NCBI GenBank assembly: GCA_964428955.1
Contig: CAYSAD010000001.1
Location: forward strand, 1 to 64,000
Direction: 5' to 3'
DNA from: CAYSAD01 sp964428955
GTDB taxonomy: Bacteria; Patescibacteriota; Saccharimonadia; Saccharimonadales; Saccharimonadaceae
DNA: 64,000 nt
How positions within the stretch are numbered: position 1 is the first letter of the stretch; each line of letters opens with the position of its first letter. The translations under genes were made by a program, and so were the position numbers. Under the pieces are notes generated by a model. The model saw only the letters and a list, made by a program, of their open reading frames with translations, made no database searches and was not told the origin of the DNA. Of this stretch, positions 58,381-64,000 are shown piece after piece.

Positions 58381-59490
58381 ATGAAACCTTTCGTTCGCAT
58401 CGTCGGTCGCATCGCGGGAACCTTGAGAGCCGAGTACCGTCAGCTGGCTAATCGCTATTTTGGCAAGATCGAACGGTTCGAGGGTAACGCCCGCGAAATT
58501 TGCCAGCAAATCGTCGAAAAACTCTGGGAAGGCGATTTCTATCGCACCAGTTTGGGCCACTTTGATTTTTTCTGGATGCGTGATTTTGGCACAGTCGCTG
58601 AATCGCTCGTAAAAACCGGCTACAAAAAACGTGTACTCCACACCTTAAAGTGGGCGTTGTTACATTATCGCCGAGCAAATACAATCACAACCTGTATCGA
58701 TAAAGCCGGCAACTGTTTCAATGCACCTGGTCATGCCGTCGATAGTCTGCCGTGGCTACTGCACTGTTTAGTGGTGAGCAACTACGACCTCAACAAGGCA
58801 GAGCGGCTATTCCTCGAAGACCAACTTAAAGCCTATTGCCGAAAATACCTGGACACTACCGGACACGTCCGCCCAATTAAATTCGCCGAGCAACGCGACG
58901 CTGTTATTTACGATCGAAGCGCCTACGCGGTCAGTCTGGTTGGCCACATGGCTTGGTGTGTGGGACAACTCGAACTGAAGGGCTTTCCCTACTCGCTTCA
59001 GAAATACCAAAAAGAATTGATCAGTCGCTACTGGAATGGCCAATATTTCAATGCCGATCGTACCACCGACGCCTTCAGTGCCGAATGTGCGCTATTTCCC
59101 TTTTTCCTCGGCGTCATAGAAGACGCGGCGCTGGCAAGCGCCACTTTCGATTACATCACCGACAACGGTTACGATCAGCCGTTTCCTATGATTTACACGA
59201 AACAACCAGAAGCATTCAAATATCATTGGTGGATGACCGCTCCATTCATGCCCAAATACGAAGGTGAGACCCTATGGAGCTGGCATGGATTATTTTATCT
59301 GCACAGTTTACGTCGCTACAACCGACCAGAATTTAAGCAGCAACGCCAGCGCTTTGCCAAAGGTATGATCGAAGAACACGGCACGTTCCCAGAAATGCTC
59401 AATAAAGATGGCAGCTGGTACTACGCGCCGATCTATCGCGGTGACCCAGGTATGGTGTGGGCGGCGCTCTACGTAGAATTGTCTGAATAA
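58381..59490 (+). CDS. Six-hairpin (alpha/alpha barrel) glycosidase-like protein
   Basis: 369 aa, no signal peptide. W-E-G-D-F-Y, F-F-W-M-R-D-F-G and the later L-W-S-W-H-G-L-F-Y-L and D-P-G-M-V-W-A-A-L-Y resemble cytosolic glycoside hydrolases or phosphorylases with an (alpha/alpha)6 barrel (GH15/GH63-like). Substrate unknown; glycogen- or trehalose-type sugars are possible. TATACT (58367-58372) ends 8 nt before the ATG. Confidence 0.65.
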   Translation: MKPFVRIVGRIAGTLRAEYRQLANRYFGKIERFEGNAREICQQIVEKLWEGDFYRTSLGHFDFFWMRDFGTVAESLVKTGYKKRVLHTLKWALLHYRRANTITTCIDKAGNCFNAPGHAVDSLPWLLHCLVVSNYDLNKAERLFLEDQLKAYCRKYLDTTGHVRPIKFAEQRDAVIYDRSAYAVSLVGHMAWCVGQLELKGFPYSLQKYQKELISRYWNGQYFNADRTTDAFSAECALFPFFLGVIEDAALASATFDYITDNGYDQPFPMIYTKQPEAFKYHWWMTAPFMPKYEGETLWSWHGLFYLHSLRRYNRPEFKQQRQRFAKGMIEEHGTFPEMLNKDGSWYYAPIYRGDPGMVWAALYVELSE

Positions 59491-59498
59491 TATCCAAA

Positions 59499-59528
59499 AG
59501 CCCCGCACCATTCACTTGGTGCGGGGCT
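59499..59528. terminator. Bidirectional terminator between the glycosidase and dnaK
   Basis: AGCCCCGCACCA (59499-59510) pairs with TGGTGCGGGGCT (59517-59528). It lies between two convergent genes and has A/T-rich flanks. Confidence 0.85.
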
Positions 59529-59555
59529 CGTCACGTTTTAGAGTCTTAAGCGAGA

Positions 59556-61463
59556 TTACTTCTCATCTTTTTTCTCTTCATCGACGACTTCACCTTCGAC
59601 CGGTTCGTCTTCTTTGTCAGATTTAGTGTCACCGTCCTCAGAGACAGGTGCCTCCTCTTTGGCGGCGGCTTCGTACATCTTGGCGCCAATCGGCATGATG
59701 GCGTCGTTCAAAGCCTTAAGAGCTGCTTCCAGCTCATCTTTGTCTTCAGCATCTTTGTGCTTTTTAGCTTCTTCGACAGCGTCTTTGATAACTTTTACAT
59801 CATCGTCAGATATCTTGTCTTTATATTCATCTGGCATTTTTTCGGCCTGGTAAATCGCGTTTTCTAAGCTGTTACGGGTGTCGACGGCTTCACGCTTTTT
59901 CTTGTCTTCATCAGCGTGGGCCTCGGCCTCTTTCTGGGCTTTTTCGATATCTTCCTTACTCATGTTGCCAGAGTCTTGAATGGTAACGGAATTTTCCTTG
60001 CCGGTTCCCTTGTCTTTGGCAGTCACATTCAAAATACCGTTGGCATCGAGGTTAAACGACACTTCAATTTGCGGTACACCACGCGGTGCCGGTGCAATGC
60101 CATCAAGCACGAAACGACCAAGTGATTTGTTGTCGGCAGACATTTCGCGTTCACCTTGCAGTACATGGATTTCCACTTGTGGTTGGTTATCAGCTGCCGT
60201 TGAGAACGTTTCAGATTTACTGGTTGGAATTGTCGAATTTCGTTCAATCAGTTTCGTCGTAACGCCACCCATGGTTTCGATACCAAGGCTTAGTGGCGTG
60301 ACATCTAGAAGCAGTACGTCTTTGACGTCACCTTGCAGGACACCACCTTGAATCGCGGCACCAATAGCGACCACTTCGTCGGGGTTTACTCCCTTGAGCG
60401 GCTCTTTACCGAAAATAGCTTTTACTTTCTCGACGACCGCTGGCATACGTGTCATGCCACCGACCAATACGACTTCATCGATGTCCTTGGCACTTAGGCC
60501 GGCATCTTTAAGGGCTTTTTCGACTGGACCGGCTACGCCATCGACCAGGTCTTTGACCAGGTCTTCAAGTTTACTACGGGTCAGTTTGTATTCGAAATGC
60601 TTTGGACCATCAGCGTCGGCCGTGATAAATGGCAAATTGATCTCGTATTCGTTAGTACTTGAAAGTTCTTTCTTGGCTTTTTCAGCTTCATCTTTTAAGC
60701 GCTGCATGGCAGCTTTGTCATTTTTCAGGTCAGTACCCTGCTCTTGCTTGAAGACATCCAGGAAATGATTGACGATACGGTTGTCGAAGTCCTCACCACC
60801 GAGGTGAGTGTCGCCGTTGGTCGATTTGACTTCAAACACACCGTCGCCCAGTTCTAGGACAGACACGTCAAAGGTACCACCACCGAGGTCAAAGACAGCG
60901 ATTTTCTCGTCTTTTTTACTTTCCAAACCATAGGCCAAAGCGGCAGCCGTTGGTTCGTTGATGATGCGCTTCACTTCGAGACCGGCGATCTTACCAGCGT
61001 CTTTGGTGGCTTGGCGCTGTGAATCATCGAAATACGCCGGTACGGTGATGACGGCTTCAGTGACTTTGTCGCCAAGGAAGGCCTCGGCATCGGCTTTGAT
61101 CTTGGAAAGAATCATGGCGCTGACTTCTTCTGGCGTGTAATCTTTGTCGCCCATCGTGACGGCGACGCCATCGCCTTTTTTGACGATTTTGAACGGCATG
61201 ATGTCAATGTCTTTTTTAACTTCGGCGTCGCTAAATTTGCGGCCAATCAGTCGTTTCACGCCATAAATAGTGTTCTCAGCATTGGTAACGCGTTGACGCT
61301 GGGCAACTTGGCCGACCAGGCGCTCACCTTTTTTGTTAATAGCGACCACACTTGGTGTGGTACGGTTGCCTTCGGCATTAGCGATAACTTCCGGTTTACC
61401 GGCTACCATATAGGCAAAAGCCGAGTTAGTCGTTCCGAGGTCGATTCCTATAATTTTACTCAT
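59556..61463 (-). CDS. dnaK: Chaperone DnaK (Hsp70)
   Basis: 635 aa, full length. I-G-I-D-L-G-T-T-N-S-A, V-F-D-L-G-G-G-T-F-D-V-S-V and V-G-G-M-T-R-M-P-A define the ATPase; the substrate domain and acidic C-terminal tail follow. It is the second gene of a CIRCE-controlled unit: its ATG overlaps the end of a 59-codon frame. Confidence 0.98.
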   Translation of the reverse strand: MSKIIGIDLGTTNSAFAYMVAGKPEVIANAEGNRTTPSVVAINKKGERLVGQVAQRQRVTNAENTIYGVKRLIGRKFSDAEVKKDIDIMPFKIVKKGDGVAVTMGDKDYTPEEVSAMILSKIKADAEAFLGDKVTEAVITVPAYFDDSQRQATKDAGKIAGLEVKRIINEPTAAALAYGLESKKDEKIAVFDLGGGTFDVSVLELGDGVFEVKSTNGDTHLGGEDFDNRIVNHFLDVFKQEQGTDLKNDKAAMQRLKDEAEKAKKELSSTNEYEINLPFITADADGPKHFEYKLTRSKLEDLVKDLVDGVAGPVEKALKDAGLSAKDIDEVVLVGGMTRMPAVVEKVKAIFGKEPLKGVNPDEVVAIGAAIQGGVLQGDVKDVLLLDVTPLSLGIETMGGVTTKLIERNSTIPTSKSETFSTAADNQPQVEIHVLQGEREMSADNKSLGRFVLDGIAPAPRGVPQIEVSFNLDANGILNVTAKDKGTGKENSVTIQDSGNMSKEDIEKAQKEAEAHADEDKKKREAVDTRNSLENAIYQAEKMPDEYKDKISDDDVKVIKDAVEEAKKHKDAEDKDELEAALKALNDAIMPIGAKMYEAAAKEEAPVSEDGDTKSDKEDEPVEGEVVDEEKKDEK

Positions 61464-61635
61464 TGTCTTGTTGTTCTTCCTTCCGTTTTTGAATTTCTTC
61501 GTTAATCTCCGCTTTTTTCATTTCCCATGTCTGACGGGCTTCGTCGAACGAGATGCCATAATGCTCCATAATGTCACGAATAATGGCTTCGTCGCTTTCA
61601 CTTGGTTTCGGTTGCAATGGTTCAGATTCGTTCAT
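61456..61635 (-). CDS. Small charged protein encoded directly upstream of dnaK, 59 aa
   Basis: A 59-codon frame from ATG 61635 to a TAA overlapping the dnaK start. GGAGGAAG precedes its ATG. The protein is Glu/Lys/Gln-rich and helical (D-E-A-I-I-R-D-I-M-E-H-Y-G-I-S-F-D-E-A-R, then K-K-A-E-I-N-E-E-I-Q-K-R-K-E-E). The I-M-E-H-Y-G-I-S-x-D-E-A segment looks like a short UBA- or degron-like helical hairpin. Position under the double-CIRCE promoter predicts heat induction. No family recognised. Confidence 0.75.
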   Translation of the reverse strand: MNESEPLQPKPSESDEAIIRDIMEHYGISFDEARQTWEMKKAEINEEIQKRKEEQQDNE

Positions 61636-61650
61636 ACTTCTTCCTCCATT

Positions 61651-61677
61651 TTAGCACTCCTCGCAGAGTAGTGCTAA
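61651..61677 (-). promoter_or_regulatory. CIRCE operator 1 of the dnaK unit
   Basis: TTAGCACTC, a 9-nt spacer, TAGTGCTAA: one mismatch from consensus. It lies downstream of the predicted transcript start, in the 5' UTR of the 59-aa gene. Confidence 0.9.
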
Positions 61678-61687
61678 ACCTATCTCT

Positions 61688-61725
61688 AGTATAAAAAACT
61701 GGCACTCTCATGTCAAGAGTGCTAA
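61688..61725 (-). promoter_or_regulatory. dnaK-unit promoter with CIRCE operator 2
   Basis: Minus-strand TTGACA (61711-61716), 17 nt, TATACT (61688-61693). The -35 sits inside a CIRCE (61699-61725, CTGGCACTC-N9-GAGTGCTAA), giving two operators around one promoter. Confidence 0.93.
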
Positions 61726-61736
61726 TTAATTTATTT

Positions 61737-62108
61737 TTACAAAGTTTTCAACCAATCCTCACCTTCAGGGATGGTGTGGAACGCCCTATATTTATCACTT
61801 TGGCCAGCGAGTTTTGTCATAAAGTTGACGACGGTTTGCATCGCGGCGTTAGTACCTATGATCGCCGTTGGCACGGCGTCCTTTTTCATGATTTGAGTTG
61901 CTTCATTTCGGGCGTCAGCATCGTAGCCAATATTATCACTAAGATCAACGAGGCATTTTGGTGTTAGTCCTTTGGTCTTGATTTCCTCTGCGTACTTCAT
62001 AAACGTGGTGACAGTGTCACGGACAACCCATTTATCTTGATCGCCGTGACAGATAACGTAGATAAGATCATCTTTTACGAAAACTTCATTTGCCTTTTTA
62101 TTTGCCAT
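61737..62108 (-). CDS. Small alpha/beta protein of the heat-shock cluster (STAS-like)
   Basis: 123 aa. Alternation of strands and helices (F-V-K-D-D-L-I-Y-V-I-C-H-G-D; K-C-L-V-D-L-S-D; A-V-P-T-A-I-I-G-T-N) resembles SpoIIAA/STAS-type small proteins, but this is a fold impression. TATACT (62115-62120, minus) is 6 nt before the ATG. It lies between dnaK and grpE without a CIRCE of its own. Confidence 0.6.
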   Translation of the reverse strand: MANKKANEVFVKDDLIYVICHGDQDKWVVRDTVTTFMKYAEEIKTKGLTPKCLVDLSDNIGYDADARNEATQIMKKDAVPTAIIGTNAAMQTVVNFMTKLAGQSDKYRAFHTIPEGEDWLKTL

Positions 62109-62183
62109 AAACGCAGTATAGCACGATGTTAAGAGACGAGGTCAGCTGTTAACAACAACCTTTTCACATCACGAATAAGTACA

Positions 62184-62648
62184 TTACTGCTTGGTGACTT
62201 TAACCATGGCATGACGAATCGGCACACCATTCAAAAGGTAACCCGCCTGTAATTCTTCAGCGATGACTTCTCGTTCACCTTCAGCATCTTCATCAAGCTG
62301 AATCGCTTCGTGCAACTCGGGGTTAAAGTCGCTACCAGGTTTTGCATCAATCCGCTTCACGTTCAAATTCTCAAGTGATTTTTCAAGATTTTTCACAAGA
62401 CTAGAGATACCCTGTGCCCATTTGTTATCTCTTAGCTCATCAGGGGTGTGAGAAATTGCTCGCTCGATATTGTCGACGACAGGTAGCAATTTCATGATAG
62501 CGGCTGCCTGACCGTGTTGATAAGTAGCGGCTTTGTCGGCTTCGCTGCGTTTGCGGTAATTCTCAAAATCAGCCCGAGTCCGTTGTAGATCAGCGGTCAG
62601 TTCGGCCAATTTTTGCTCTAGCTCTTCTTGCTTCTTACTTTTTGCCAT
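62184..62648 (-). CDS. grpE: Nucleotide exchange factor GrpE
   Basis: 154 aa. N-terminal coiled coil (about 1-60) with F-E-N-Y-R-K-R, then F-N-P-E-L-H-E-A-I and the C-terminal beta-domain (L-L-N-G-V-P-I-R-H-A-M-V-K-V). It releases ADP from DnaK. AGGAAG precedes the ATG and a TATACT-like box lies in the 71-nt gap after hrcA; readthrough from hrcA is also possible. Confidence 0.95.
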   Translation of the reverse strand: MAKSKKQEELEQKLAELTADLQRTRADFENYRKRSEADKAATYQHGQAAAIMKLLPVVDNIERAISHTPDELRDNKWAQGISSLVKNLEKSLENLNVKRIDAKPGSDFNPELHEAIQLDEDAEGEREVIAEELQAGYLLNGVPIRHAMVKVTKQ

Positions 62649-62719
62649 AACTTCCTAATCCTACTTTTTCTTTGACCTAAAGAGTATAACGTCCAATATA
62701 AACGATAATAGATCTAACA

Positions 62720-63427
62720 TTATAAAACCTCTTCTAGCATGGCGCCAGCATGGCGCACCAAGCGCATCACCTTACCGTAACTTTGACGGGTTGGCCCAAG
62801 CACGCCGATGTAACTTTTATCCGAATATGGTGAGCGGAACCGACTAATAATGAGCGTCGAACCGCTGGTTTTACCGATCGGATTCTCGCTGCCGATAAAA
62901 ACGTTGAGCGGTTCGTTCGGTGCGGCTTCGCGGAGCCATGGTTCAAGATTATCGAGTAAACGAGCCACCGTCTGGGCATGATTGCCTTGTAAAAATTCAG
63001 GCTGCGAAAAAAGATTACCAATGCCACTCATGTAGAGTTCGTCGCCAATAGTCGCGATGCCGAGATTCTGTGTTAAATCAACCAAGCTATCGACGGCGCT
63101 TCGAATCGCCCGATCGGCTCGGTCACCATGAGTATTGACGCGTGCCGCAATCGCCCTCGCACCGCGATCGATGGCCGGCAAGTCACTAGTTTCGGCTTCG
63201 GTCAGGTTGTTGACGTACAGACGGTAGCCTTTATCGGTCGGAATCCGACCGGCGCTGGTATGTGGCTGCGCAATCAATTCAAGTTCTTCGAGTTTTGCCA
63301 TTTCCGAACGGATCGTGGCACTGCTGACACCGAATAATTTGGCCAGCGTTACGCTCCCCACCGGTACGGCCACTTCAGCGTATTGTTCAACGATAGCGAC
63401 AAGAATTGCAATTTGACGTTCGGTCAT
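62720..63427 (-). CDS. hrcA: Heat-shock repressor HrcA, short form
   Basis: 235 aa, against about 340 for typical HrcA. The N-terminal winged helix is intact (R-Q-I-A-I-L-V-A-I-V-E-Q-Y; S-S-A-T-I-R-S-E-M-A-K-L-E-E-L; A-G-R-I-P-T-D-K-G-Y-R-L-Y) and so is the C-terminal strand L-I-I-S-R-F..Y-I-G-V-L-G-P-T-R; the middle GAF-like part is reduced. It binds the CIRCE sites of this window, including the one over its own promoter. TATAAT (63434-63439, minus) is 6 nt before the ATG. Confidence 0.93.
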   Translation of the reverse strand: MTERQIAILVAIVEQYAEVAVPVGSVTLAKLFGVSSATIRSEMAKLEELELIAQPHTSAGRIPTDKGYRLYVNNLTEAETSDLPAIDRGARAIAARVNTHGDRADRAIRSAVDSLVDLTQNLGIATIGDELYMSGIGNLFSQPEFLQGNHAQTVARLLDNLEPWLREAAPNEPLNVFIGSENPIGKTSGSTLIISRFRSPYSDKSYIGVLGPTRQSYGKVMRLVRHAGAMLEEVL

Positions 63428-63433
63428 GCTTTT

Positions 63434-63473
63434 ATTATAACAAATTTTGGCACTCTTTCAACTTGAGTGCTAA
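63434..63473 (-). promoter_or_regulatory. hrcA promoter with CIRCE operator
   Basis: CIRCE TTGGCACTC (63447-63455), 9 nt, GAGTGCTAA (63465-63473), overlapping minus-strand TTGAAA (63456-63461), 16 nt, TATAAT (63434-63439). This gives autoregulation of hrcA. The upstream gmk stop codon lies 1 nt from the operator. Confidence 0.93.
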
Positions 63474-64000
63474 TTATATGATGTCAGGATAGTACTCGGT
63501 AATGTCCCGTAACAGCTGTTTCGCTATATCATATGCCCCTTTGTTGTGAAGTTCATGCTGCTCACCGCGAACATAACCATCAACCGTTGAAACGACTTCA
63601 TCTAGACTGTCGTTCACGACGAACACAAATCTTTCGCTCGCGAGTACCGTTCTAAGGATCTTTATCGCCGTTTTAACACGATTGTGAAGCTCTTCACTAG
63701 TCATCACTTCGCGTCTCTTGAGGCGCTTCATCCATTCGTTGAAACTCGGCGGAATAACAAACATGAATAGTGTGTCAGGTTTCAGTGCGGCAATTGCATC
63801 GGTACCACCCACATCGACTTCGTTAATCGGAACTTTACCACTCGCCCGCGCTTTGACGATTTCCCGGACATTGTTCCCGGATACTTGTTGATTATGAATC
63901 AGTTCCGCCTCGAGAAATTGTCCGTGCCTGAGATCGTCTAGGATTGCCTCCTCCGATCGAAAATTATATGCCACACCGTCTTGCTCGAGAGTACCATTAC
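63474..64000 (-). CDS. gmk: Guanylate kinase-like protein, 5' end outside the window
   Basis: The frame is open to the right edge, so the N-terminus with the P-loop is missing here. Visible parts fit GMP kinase: G-V-A-Y-N-F-R-S, F-L-E-A-E-L-I-H-N-Q-Q-V-S-G, the E-V-D-V-G-G strand, F-V-I-P-P-S-F-N-E-W-M-K-R-L and F-V-V-N-D-S-L-D-E. It phosphorylates GMP to GDP. Confidence 0.8.
   Translation of the reverse strand, partial: NGTLEQDGVAYNFRSEEAILDDLRHGQFLEAELIHNQQVSGNNVREIVKARASGKVPINEVDVGGTDAIAALKPDTLFMFVIPPSFNEWMKRLKRREVMTSEELHNRVKTAIKILRTVLASERFVFVVNDSLDEVVSTVDGYVRGEQHELHNKGAYDIAKQLLRDITEYYPDII

Noticed and set aside
1..64000. CRISPR arrays, insertion sequences, rRNA genes
   Set aside because: No regularly spaced repeats, transposase-like genes, terminal inverted repeats or rRNA core sequences were seen on either strand.
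1..64000. Alternative genetic code with TGA as Gly (as in Gracilibacteria)
   Set aside because: Many well-conserved genes end in TGA at the expected family length and none needs TGA read through.

Overview
The window reads as a chromosomal segment of a Candidatus Saccharibacteria (TM7, Patescibacteria/CPR) bacterium, using the standard code (many genes end in TGA). The basis is gene content and style: very compact genes with 3' ends that overlap by a few bases, a Gram-positive-type envelope set (MurA, MurB, MurT/GatD, PBP1A, an LPXTG-type surface protein), a type IV pilus (pilB-pilC-pilM-pilN-pilO plus several prepilins), the RecA/RecX, RuvABC and ComEC DNA-handling genes, and several shortened family members (TsaB, HrcA, ComEC). 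No rRNA, insertion sequence, CRISPR array or origin was seen. Eight tRNA genes are present: Glu-TTC, Lys-CTT, Arg-TCG, His-GTG, Gly-TCC, Arg-TCT, Pro-TGG and Lys-TTT.

Layout. Positions 1-5,640 form an accessory region: a partial gene leaving the left edge, tRNA-Glu, an orphan gene, then a visibly GC-rich block (about 1884-3961). That block has a strong promoter, a roughly 420-nt structured leader, an Ala/Pro-rich protein and a membrane protein with a Cys/His/Pro-rich tail; an LPXTG-anchored DUF11-like protein follows. Positions 5,650-15,000 hold a membrane histidine kinase, a receiver-only response regulator, a DUF2156-like protein, a pyruvoyl-dependent arginine decarboxylase operon, FolD and a flavodoxin-reductase-like/ArsR pair. 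Positions 15,300-24,500 hold MurB, a minor-pilin cluster with a glycine-rich fusion, PilA, GlyA, an HTH-MurA fusion and three tRNAs. Positions 24,500-36,000 hold a membrane-anchored Clp-like AAA+ protein, MurT/GatD, a peroxiredoxin, membrane glycosyl/acyl enzymes, RNase Y and TsaB/TsaE.

Positions 36,000-42,300 are the type IV pilus assembly operon. Positions 42,300-54,000 carry recA-recX, ruvB-ruvA-PBP1A-ruvC, a lamin-tail surface protein, YebC, ComEC and a PAP2 phosphatase. Positions 54,000-64,000 carry a RimK plus retropepsin-like pair, dnaJ, small membrane proteins, a glycosidase-like enzyme and the dnaK/grpE/hrcA heat-shock set, ending in a partial guanylate kinase.

Regulation visible in sequence: four CIRCE operators lie at dnaJ, dnaK (two copies) and hrcA, each built into or beside a sigma70-type promoter. 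More broadly, over twenty genes have a good -10 hexamer only 6-10 nt before the ATG and no Shine-Dalgarno, so leaderless mRNAs appear to be common, while operon-internal genes and a minority of first genes keep an AGGAGG-like site.
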